Origin: a virus
DNA length: 22,318 bases
Reading direction: 5' to 3' (one strand)
IMG/VR virus record: IMGVR_UViG_3300029319_000371
Coordinates: 5,514-27,831 of that record
Shown here in pieces: positions 8,255-18,800 of this stretch. The notes below the pieces were generated by a model that had not been told where the DNA came from, made no database searches, and saw only the letters and a program-made list of their open reading frames with translations. Within the stretch, counting starts at the first letter, position 1. Every line of letters begins with the position of its first letter. A program made the position numbers and the translations under genes.

Positions 8255-9844
8255 TTAGAACTCTATGACTATTTTTACTTCTTCCTTTTGGGAGGAGGTT
8301 CTTGTTACTGGTGCTCGATTATCAATGTATATAATTTCACCAGAGTACTTTTTAACATCTGGACTTGCTTTTCCTAGATTAAACGTTTGTCCAAGGGAAA
8401 CATTTTTTCCACCAACTACAGTTGAACTTTGATTATTAAATGATGTATCAACAATCAAATTTTCAGGAGATCCTCCAGTAATAGCAGTTCCAAGTCCAAC
8501 AAAATCAAGTTTTTTATATGAATAATCTGATAGAGTGGAAAAACCTACTGGTTGATAGTATTTTAAAATTCCAGTATCTGGATTCCAAGATGCAACATAA
8601 CCAACTGCAGTAGAACCAACTCCCACTGTTTGTGTTATTAGTGCATTTGGAGAATAAGTGATTTGTGATGTGCTAAATCCAGATCCAGCATCTGGTTTTA
8701 ACTTTAAAGCACTTAAATTAGTTGCAGTCGTATTATTTAGAAGGTCAGTTCCACCAAATTGTAATGGATTTTTTACTAGACCAACACGGGAAAAATCATT
8801 ACCAAGAACATAGTCTGGAGCATCATCTATATTATTATCAAATTTTGCATATAACATAACTCTAAACCCACCAAGTTCACGATATATATCTGCACCATGT
8901 CCACCTTTTGGGGGAATTACAACTTCAAATTCAGCATCAACTCCTGGTACGAGAGTTTTTCCACCATATGTACCTGCCACAAATGTAACTGCAGCATATG
9001 TGTATCCTGAACCACCAATAACACCTGTTATACTTTCTACAACTCCACTATTAATGGTAATGGAAACTGATCCACCAGTTCCATCCCCACTTATTGGAAT
9101 ATTAGAAATAGTTCCTGTAGATGAAACTACACCATTTGTGATGATACTATATCCAGAACCACCATTTTTTATAACGACAGTTTCGACTCTTCCATCAACA
9201 GCAGCATCCTTTATAGTTTTTGTTGTTGTATCACCCCATTCTTTAGGTAGTGGTATATAGGTAGTGGTTACAAATTTAACTATATCTGATGGTGAAATAG
9301 TATAGAGATACTTCCAGAGATAACCATCTGAACCATTGCCAGCTTGTTGAGGAACTACATTTGTATGAGTTGGTTCAAATAATGACTTTTGACCATCTGG
9401 ATTATCTGCATTAGAACCATTATTGATACACAAATATACATTAAATTCCGAATTTATAACAAAATAACTTGACCCATATAAAGTAGTAGATTTACTTTGT
9501 GGTGTTAAATTAGTGCTAGAATAATTATTTCTATACATCTCATATACTGTTCCAGTTTGCCAATCTAATCTAGGAACAACTCTTCTAATATCATTTGAGG
9601 TTACTTTTTTTAAAAAAAGCATACTATCATAATAATAATTTTCCTGATCAAAAGCATCTACAGGATTTGGTACAGGACTTCCCCAATTAGAGTTACCATA
9701 ATTTGGCACACTAATATTTTTTGGATTTGGATGACCCAAAAATGAATAATAGTTATTATTTCCAGTTGTACCAATACCTACAAAACTGTCTATAAAAGTT
9801 TCTGCGTTTAATATACGATATTGGTCAGTGATTATTGCGGGCAT
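8255..9844 (-). CDS. 8: Baseplate wedge protein gp8
   Basis: A 529-residue protein starting MPAIITDQYRILNAETFIDS, followed by NNYYSFLGHPNP, then NYYYDSMLFLKKVTSNDIRRV, DWQTGTVYEMYRNNYSS, FNVYLCINNG, EPTHTN and GSDGYLWKYLYTISPSDIVKF (residues 171-191). Later come PPKGGHGADIYRELGGFRVM (311-330) and NDFSRVGLVKNP. This order is characteristic of gp8 in T4-like phages, which dimerises in the baseplate wedge and contacts gp10, gp7 and gp6 in T4. T4 gp8 is 334 aa; the extra length includes a G-x-G-Y repeat region at about 215-300 and a longer C-terminal part. The start is fixed by an in-frame TAA three codons upstream (9851-9853) and by the family-typical N-terminus. A late promoter lies 20 bases upstream of the ATG. 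The next gene starts 5 bases after its stop. Confidence is high for family and moderate for the exact contacts in this phage. Confidence 0.9.
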   Translation of the reverse strand: MPAIITDQYRILNAETFIDSFVGIGTTGNNNYYSFLGHPNPKNISVPNYGNSNWGSPVPNPVDAFDQENYYYDSMLFLKKVTSNDIRRVVPRLDWQTGTVYEMYRNNYSSTNLTPQSKSTTLYGSSYFVINSEFNVYLCINNGSNADNPDGQKSLFEPTHTNVVPQQAGNGSDGYLWKYLYTISPSDIVKFVTTTYIPLPKEWGDTTTKTIKDAAVDGRVETVVIKNGGSGYSIITNGVVSSTGTISNIPISGDGTGGSVSITINSGVVESITGVIGGSGYTYAAVTFVAGTYGGKTLVPGVDAEFEVVIPPKGGHGADIYRELGGFRVMLYAKFDNNIDDAPDYVLGNDFSRVGLVKNPLQFGGTDLLNNTTATNLSALKLKPDAGSGFSTSQITYSPNALITQTVGVGSTAVGYVASWNPDTGILKYYQPVGFSTLSDYSYKKLDFVGLGTAITGGSPENLIVDTSFNNQSSTVVGGKNVSLGQTFNLGKASPDVKKYSGEIIYIDNRAPVTRTSSQKEEVKIVIEF

Positions 9845-9864
9845 TGATACTTACATTTTTTGAT

Positions 9865-9872
9865 TATTTATA
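9865..9872 (-). promoter_or_regulatory. T4-type late promoter box upstream of gene 8
   Basis: An exact TATAAATA on the minus strand in the 49-base gap between the giant 3469-aa gene and gene 8. T4-like spacing would place the transcript start near 9859, leaving a leader of only about 15 bases before the ATG at 9844. That leader would contain a start-stop pair, ATGTAA (9851-9856), in the same frame as gene 8. The box shares its first base with the right arm of a hairpin described separately. Confidence 0.75.
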
Positions 9873-9899
9873 CCTGTTATTAATAAACTAATATCAGGT
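9872..9899 (-). other. 28-base inverted repeat over the stop codon of the giant gene
   Basis: Read on the minus strand, the arms are ACCTG-A-TATTA and TAATA-A-CAGGT around a 6-base loop: two 5-bp stems separated by one A/A mismatch. The 5' arm contains the last codon and the TGA stop of the 3469-aa gene, and the last base of the 3' arm is the first base of the gene 8 late-promoter box. No T-run follows, so it is not a standard intrinsic terminator. A 3'-end protecting or processing hairpin is possible. Confidence 0.5.
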
Positions 9900-12800
9900 T
9901 ATTGTGTATATAGTTTGAACAGGTAGGGTTCGAACTACTTGAGCTGATGTTTCAATTCCAAGAACTCCATTTTGATTATGGAAAGTAAATGATTTAGAAT
10001 TAGAACCTCTAGTAACATTAACTGAACCCCAACTATAAGTTCCAGATTTAAAATAACTTGTTAATCCTGATGTATCTATTCCTGCGATTGAATTAACATT
10101 TGCAAAAACTCTTACTATCGAAGATCCAACTGATACATGATGTTCGGCAAAATATACATTATCTAAGAAAGTATTTCCAATACTAACAGTTTCTGGGCCA
10201 GAAGATGTAGTTCTTATACCAGTAACTCCGTTACCAATAAAAGTATTTTTTATTACAAAGTAATCACCAGTAGTGATTCCTGACCTTGTTATTTCATTTC
10301 CTTCAGGACTTGCTGAATATATTGTAGGATCTGGTTTGATTTCAAAGAATATAGCGGGCCCAGTTGTATTAATTCCAGTTGCACTAGTTCCAACTCCAAC
10401 CACTATTCCGTAATCTCCTGAATATGTAACTCCTTGAATTTTTTCAATAACAGTTGTTGATCCTGATCCAATAATGTTTATAGAATTTTTCGTTCCACTT
10501 ACATTATCAATTTCTCCAAATAACCAAGAATCTTTAATGTATATTTTAGAATCAGTAGGAGACACTGACTTTATAATTCCTGATGTCGGATATATCTGTG
10601 GTTCTAAGTAATTTCTTTCTTTAGATATCCTTATACCATCAATAATTGTATCTTCTGTTTGTTTTCTCCACATTGTTGGTCTAGTAAAGTTACTATCAGT
10701 TACTATTCCAACACTTGCATAGGTTGTTGTTTCTACGGTATCTGCTGCAATTAACTCATAAACAACCCTATTATCTTGTTCAGAAATATTATCAGAATAC
10801 TGCAATTTCAATTCATCTCCTGGTTTTATGGTTTCTTCAACATTAACTCCAATAAAATCATCAGTGGAACCAGTATAAAAATACATTTTAAATTTACTAC
10901 CTTGTTTTGGTGCTTCTTTAAATGATATTCTTGTTCCACCATTAAATTCATAGTCTCTACCAGGTTTTTGTAAAACATCATTTATGAATATTAGTAAATT
11001 ATTCTGCAATATGATTCCAGAACCTTCTTGAGCAACTATACTATAGTACTCTTTATTAGTTTCTGTTCGAGTTATAAGGAATGATTTTCTAAATCCATTA
11101 AATTGGAAACTAAAATCGTCAAGTTCTAAAAGTTGACCAAAACCCCAACCTGCAAATTTATCTTGGAATTTATTCTTAACAGTCACTTTAAATGTTGTTG
11201 TTGCTGCTCCTACTTGGAATGGTAGGGCATTTAACTCCAAAACATCTCCGATCTCATAACCAATACCACGATTCACCATATCAAATGATACTATACTGCC
11301 TCCAGTTCCGACTACAACATCTATTTTGGCACCAGAACCTTGATTGGATCCACTTAAGTTATCTAAAGATAAATTTCTGTATGGACTTGGTAATGGTGCA
11401 GTTACAAAAGTTAATCCAGTGCTTATACCTGTGTTTGTATATCCAGTTCCTGGATTTACAATTGAAACGGATGTAACTACGCCAGCAGTCACAAATGCAG
11501 AAATCGCTGCACCAACACCAGTTGTTGAACTAACAGATACTAATGGATTAGATAGATATCCTGAACCTCCAGTTAAGATACCAACTGATTGTATTGTTCC
11601 AGCTGCTGATACCACTGCATTAAATAATGCTTTTCTAGGAACTTGATAACCACTTCCAATGCCAACATCAAACTCATTAATAATTCCACCTCTGGGTAAA
11701 TCTTTGTTTGCTGTTGTTCCTGTAAAATCAATAGTTTGACCAGTTCCAACAAATTCATAATCTGATTTTGTAATATCACCACTAGTATCACCTAAGAAAG
11801 GTCTTTGGAATATGTTATTGATTAATACCACACCAAAACTAGTATTAATACCAGTTAATTGAACACCATTACTTGTTAAGTTAAACTTATCTGTAGATCC
11901 ATCAAATTTATCTGATATGTCATCTATGATTGTATTGGTATTATAAGATTTTCTGTAATATGCTCTACCATTAAAGATTGAAGACGTTTTTATTCCTGTA
12001 TTTCCTGTTGAACCAAAAGGTGCATCAGAAAAATATATTTTACCTTCATCAATTCTGTAATCACCTTTTACAATTGTCACTGCTGCTCCAACTGTATGTG
12101 CTGTAGCAACAGTTCCCATCTGACCTCTAATAACATTTAAGGTTGTGTTTCCAACACCAACTATATCAACTTTAATAATTTCGTCTTCTATTTTAATTAA
12201 TGATTTTCCTGAAATCTCTTTAGTGTCATTTAAAAATATAATATTAGTAGATATTCCTACTGAACTGGATAATCCTACAGAAATTGTGGTGTTAATACCT
12301 ATAGGACTTTGAATAATGTTATCAATACTAATTAATGTTCTAATGGTAGCATTATCTGAAGGAACTGAAAGACTATTAGTAGTTCCAATACCCACTGCGT
12401 TAGTGAATGAAACCGCAATTCCAGCACTTGCATAAGATTCTGATACTGCTATTCCTATGGTATCCTCAGTTTTTTTAATTGCAAAAACAGTTGATGGTAA
12501 TAAGTTAGTAACACCAATACCTGGAACATCTGTATTTGCAATCCCTATCGCTGATTCTCCTGAGTGTGGTTTGTAAATTAATTCCTCACCAGTATTAAAA
12601 TTATGTCTAGGTATGGTAATATCATGATTTGAAGTAGAAACTCCCGTAGAGGGACTAAATTCCCTATGAAATAGAGAGTTTCCATCCGTGAAAACATTAA
12701 AAATAGTTTGTCCAATAATACCGCCACCAGTTGAAGTTACTATTCCTGTAAACTGTGAACTTATGTCATCTATTAAAAATACTTTATTTGTAACGGATTC

Positions 12801-15800
12801 ATTATAGTCAGTTATTATTTTAGATTTAAATACAACTAATTTTGAAAAATCTGGATCTTCAGTATCTTCACTAACTAGATCATAATAATATTTTTCATGA
12901 ACAGATGCTTCTTCATCAATATCAACCTCCAAAGTAACTTCACCATCAGATTTTAAACTCTGGGTTCCTACTGAACTTATTCCCAAATTGCAGAAATTTT
13001 TAAAACCAGCAGTATGATCTAAACTATTAACTGCATCTTTCCAAGTTTCAAATGGAACATCACCCTTAATTGAGTATGAAAATCTTTGATAATAGTCATT
13101 ATCATGTATTCTTTGTATATCTAAATTCAATTTTCCCGAATCAGTTTTCCAACTATTAATAATCCTTGCTGTAGAATCTACATTTAAGTCAAAATCAAAT
13201 TTAAACTGATTAGTAACAGTTCCTTTATTGTTACTAATTGAACCTACAATTAAGTCATTATTGGTAAATTCTCCAGTAACGTTAAAAACTTTTAATGTTT
13301 GTGAAATTGGATCCCAACCATTTTCGGCAACAACTCCCGAAATGTTTTTATCAGGAATTTCAACAATTTCATTTTCAAAGAATGAAGATTTTTTAAATTC
13401 GGGTTTAAACTTTGCTAAGTGTGATGCTTTTATAACTCTACCAAAATTATTATCTTGTTTATATGTTCCTCCAGTTGTTCCAAGTCCAACTAAAGAGTAG
13501 GTGATAGTTTCACCGCCACCAGCAGTACTTGCAATGCCAACTGTAAAAGTTTGATAATCATAAGCACTAGAATTATATCCATCATTACCTTCTACAGTTT
13601 TAATATTTTCAACGAATATCTCATCTCCTACTTCAAAAGGAAAACTTCCTCCCTGATTAAAAAATCCACTTTGACTGGTATCGTCTGGTTGTGGTGCTCT
13701 TAGACTTAAAGTAACTGTTCTATCACCATTAGTCACTGCTTGTGTCACTACTATTCCATTTGAATTATTAATAGGAATAATTCTAAGATCGTCAGATAAT
13801 CCACTATCATTAGTTAAAATTTTAATATCACTGACTGAAGTTCCATTTAGAGATGTTTGAGCAACTATATTTGGTTTACCAATTGCAATAACTTGTGGTG
13901 GACTTGTATAATTAACTCCTCCAGTAACAATACCTATATTCTTAAGTGTAAGTATATCTTTTAATTCTAAAATGACATTACTATCTGCTTTTGGTTTTAA
14001 AGTATGATCTGGTGAAAATTCTAATCCTTGATCAAAAACTTGAGTATCATCAACACTTCCAATACCATCTGATTCTACGGTTAATATTGCACCTGTGCCA
14101 CCAGTAGTTCCTATTGATGTAATTATTGGTAATTCTTGAACATTAAATCCTCTATTTAAAACATTTATTGAATGTATTCCACCACTTTCACCTGAAGACT
14201 TTGTTGAATAGAACGCAGATGAGAATCCACTCTTGGCAGCATCATTATTGTCAAATAAACTTGTTTCCCCAATACCAGTCGAATTAAATTTAAAATTGGT
14301 ATCTGCGATTCCTACAACTTTAAATGGTCTATTAAATTCAGAATCAAGCACTACTAATTTTGAATAATCTGGAACTCTTTCATCCACAGAAAAAGATAGT
14401 GTTTTAGTTGAGTTAGTATTTTTACCTTCAATTCTGTAATAGAATTCAGAAGTTAATGAATTTGCAACAGATATAGTAGTTTGATCATTTGTTTGTGTAA
14501 TTTGATCACTATTATATTTTGATTTAAAGTTAATATCCTCGTAAAAATGTAAATCAAAATCATTTAAACTTGAATCAGAGGTTAAAAATTGAATAGTATT
14601 ATTTTTATATAAAGTTAATTTTGGATTTATCTTTGATATTTGATGACTTGTTCCACCAACTCCTGATATAACAGTATAATTATATGGAAATACTGATAAA
14701 TCATAAGAATTTTCTGCTAATCTTATAGTATCTCTTGAATCTTTAACAACGTAATAAACGCCATTATCAACAAAGGGAGTTGCTGGAGATGGTGAATTAT
14801 AAACAACTAAATCTCCCGTTTCAAAATCGTGATTATTAATTGTTATTTTTGATACCGTAGTTCCAATTCCAATCGCTGTATCTGCAAATAATAATGGATT
14901 AACTACTAATTTTCTAATATTTTCATTATATCTTAAATCAAAGGTTTGAGTTCTATTAGAGGTTACATGCAATTCAAACTCATCGTTCAGTGATAAACCA
15001 TGCTGTTGACCTGTGGTTGTAGCACTTGCAACAGTAACTGTTCCATTCACCCTTCTTAAAGATCCAGAAAGATTGTTTACAATCCTTTCAATTTTATTGT
15101 CATCACCAGCTGTGGTTACAACTGATCTAAAGAATAAATGACTAGTTGTAAATCCAGGTGAGTTTTCAGTAGCCAGTCCAATAAATTCATTGTTAAATTT
15201 AACACAGTAAAATTTATCAATAGTTACTAAGTCAAATTGACTCGATAGATCTGCATTTTTAGAACCCTCAATTGTACATCCAATTGAAACTAATTTGACT
15301 TCATCTCCAGTCTCAAATTTATGATTAGGTAAATAAATTCCTTTTGCTGGAATTGATTTGTTAATCGCTGTGCTTCCTGCAAATCCCACAACTACATTAG
15401 TGGTAGTACTTCCAATTCCAACTGCTTTTGCTGCTTCGAAATATTCTACTTTTGGTAATTCTAAATTTTTATTTTCAATTTTTTTAGGGACAGAATAGGT
15501 AAATTCTGTTTCTAATTTAGTAATTAGTGCTCCTGCATTGTGTGTTGCATTTGAAGTTAAATTATGTTCTCTTCTAATTCTATATTTGTTATTAACATCA
15601 TCATGACCAATAATTAAAAATTGTTCAGAATCAATTTGAATTGCATCATTAACTTTAAATTTTCTATTGATTGTAGGTTCTGAAAAAGTCACGAAAGTTG
15701 TAATACCAGTAGTAGCAGCATTTGCCATTGACTCTGATAAACTAGAAACCATTGTTGATAACCCAATGGTTCTAATACCTTCTATGTTTTTATAATTAGT

Positions 15801-18800
15801 TGATGATATTCCAGATATTTCAACAACATCTCCATCAGAAAGACCATGAGGGACTGTAGATACACCAGTTACTTTGCCATTAATTATTGAAAATTTTAAA
15901 TTATCTACTATTGTATTTGTTGTTCCTATTGATACTATGGGTTTTCCTAGAATTTGAGAAACTTTTGCAGATATGGTTAAATCATTAAAGTTTATTGTAT
16001 CATTTACCTTGTAACCTGATCCAGACTCATTTACACTAATGGAAGTTATTTTAGAAGAATTGACACCATCAACTTTAATTATGGCATTTGAATTTAATGG
16101 ATCTTCAAGTAATGGGTAATTTCTATTTTGATCATTTAATCCTAAATGAGTTACATTTCTCTTGTATTCTCCAGTATTTAAAGTTAAATCTGATTGAATT
16201 TTGCTTATGTCATAATTAAACTCATCTGTTGCATTGCGATGCAAAAATGTAGTGTATGGAAATGATGGATTTTTAGTTATATCATCTATAGTTGAAAAAT
16301 AAGCATAAGTTCCATCTGGAAAATCAGCATTTTTTGTAAATTTTCCATTATACTCATCTAAATCACCATTACCTCTATAGATATAATCTTGCACAAAATA
16401 ACCATTTTGGTAAAATGGTCTTAAACCTGTATCAGCAACAATATCAAGATCATAACTAGATTTTATAAATGTAGTTATTCCAGAAACATTTTCACCAACT
16501 GGGCCATAAATTGGATTTCCATCATATGCCCATCCAACTATTTTTGAATGAGTATCAGTTGATTCTACAAAATTTTCGTCAATATTATCTTTAAGTAACC
16601 GACGATATCTTTTTACTGGATAAAAAGAACATATCTTATTTTTATTATTTAAAGATACTGATCTTAATTGAACAAGTTCTGAGTTACTATCAGTTAGTAC
16701 ATCCTTATATCTTTCTACCGAATTTATTTTCCAATTATGTATATTAGATCCAATAATTGATTCAGAACCAGTTGGAATTACTTTTATAAACGTATCATTA
16801 GAATCGTATCCTGTTCCACCAGAAATTATATTAACACTTGTTATTTTTCCATCAGAAACAACAGATTCTAATTTAGCAAATAAACCAGATGTTCCAGATG
16901 TTCCACCAACTCCTACAACTTCAAGTTCAGGAGGAGTTGTATACTCAGATCCAGAATTTAATATATCAACACCAATTATTTTCCCATTAGTAATAATTGG
17001 TGTTATAATTCCATCTTTACCTGTTAGTAATCTTACGTTAGGTCTACGAAGGTAGTTAATGATATCTGTTACTCCATAACCAACTCCACCATTTCTAACA
17101 AAAATACTTTTTAGTCCACCTTTAACCATTGCTTTTGCAGACGCTTTATAATAATCTGGAATTATAGTTGTTGATCCAGCAGAAACTTTACCCTCAATTT
17201 TAATTTCAATATCTGGATATTTAAATGTATGAGTTCCAACTCCAATGTTATTTAAATTTGTATATATTTTCCTATCATAATTTGTATTTGATACTGTTGT
17301 TGCTGTTCCTGCACTACTTAACTTAAATTTATCTTTATCAATGACTGTAACCTTATACACTGTATTTGAATTTAATCCACCAATCACAGTATCACTAGTA
17401 GAGTACTCAATTACATCACCATTTACAAAACTATGATTTTTAGCATAAATGTAATTATTAAATGTGTTTATACCTACAAATGTTTTAAATATATCTTTTT
17501 TATTATTAGGTGGATATTGTTGAGATGATACCAATACTTTATGATTTGTATATGACGAACCAGACTCTTTAACTACAATTTTGTCAATTACTTGCCTTAC
17601 TTTTTTAGATTTAAAAGTATGAGTTTGAGTTCCATTATCGATAATTTCTAAAAGATTATTTTTATTGAGTGCTCTATTTTTAGTAATTGCTAATTTAAAA
17701 GAATTATTGTCTATTTTTGAAATAAAATAATTACTTCCTGATGTTAATCTATCAGTGCTAAATCCAACACTAGCAACGCTAGTATTAGTATTAATTCCTA
17801 CAGGAATTTGTGTAGCTGTATATGTTACTTCCTCTCCATCCAAGAACCTGTGATCACCAACAAATGTATCATTTGATGTATTGATGTCAAATTCAGTAAA
17901 TGATTTAGTATGAATAAATCCTTTCATTTTTGCTTCGCATATAGCACCTACTCCATTTCCACCTGTTACCCTTACAGAGGGAACTTCAGAATAATCAAAT
18001 CCACTCTCATTTACAATTACCTCTGATAAACTACCTGAGAAGTTTGCATATGCCTCACAATCGCTTCCTGAGTCATCTGTGATTGATATTGTAGGTGGAT
18101 TTACTACATTAAAATCTTTTCCAGAACCTAAAACTTCAAAATTATCAATTTGCCCATAAAATACAGAATCTTCAGAAATTGGTGAATGATACTCTACACC
18201 ATTTAATGATAATCCTATTGCCCCAACAATATTTGAGTTGTTTTTAGATACCTGTGGGTTTTTATATATTCTTTTAAAATTATTCTGATTTACTAATTTC
18301 TCACCATCATACAAACTCGCAGGTGTTATGGTATGTGTACCAGTTCCTAAATCATCATACTTAATTTCTTCAAAAGAATTTCTGTACAAGTTTGCAAGAT
18401 TCAAAGATATCTTAAAATTATCATTATCAACAACTTTTACATAAAAATATCCACTAGTGCTTCCAGATATTCCAGAATCAGAAGATATTGAAAAGTAAAC
18501 TCTTTCACCATTTACAAAATTATGATCAGGTATGGTAATTGTATTTGTGTTTGTACTAATTCCTGATGAGGAAACAGTTTTTGACCTATTTGTTGTTTCA
18601 GTATCAAAAGATGGGTATCCAGAAAAAGCAACATAAGTATTTTTATCAACATCTGAAAAAGAATTTTGAATATTTGAAAGAAGAGATGTAATTCCAAAAT
18701 TTGATGAGGCATAATTTAATTTTTTCTTGACTATGTAATCACCATATACTATAGAACTCAATGAAGTTCCTCCACTTATTAAAAATCTAGTTGGAGTGTA

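Noticed and set aside
9872-9899. Intrinsic terminator after the 3469-aa gene
   Set aside because: The inverted repeat is real, but no T-run follows on either strand and the stem is A+T-rich and interrupted. It is listed as a hairpin of unknown role instead.
11221-11580. G-x-G-x-x-G-like patterns as nucleotide-binding loops
   Set aside because: The glycines belong to repeated beta-turn G-x-G-Y elements without the beta-alpha-beta context of a Rossmann or P-loop fold.
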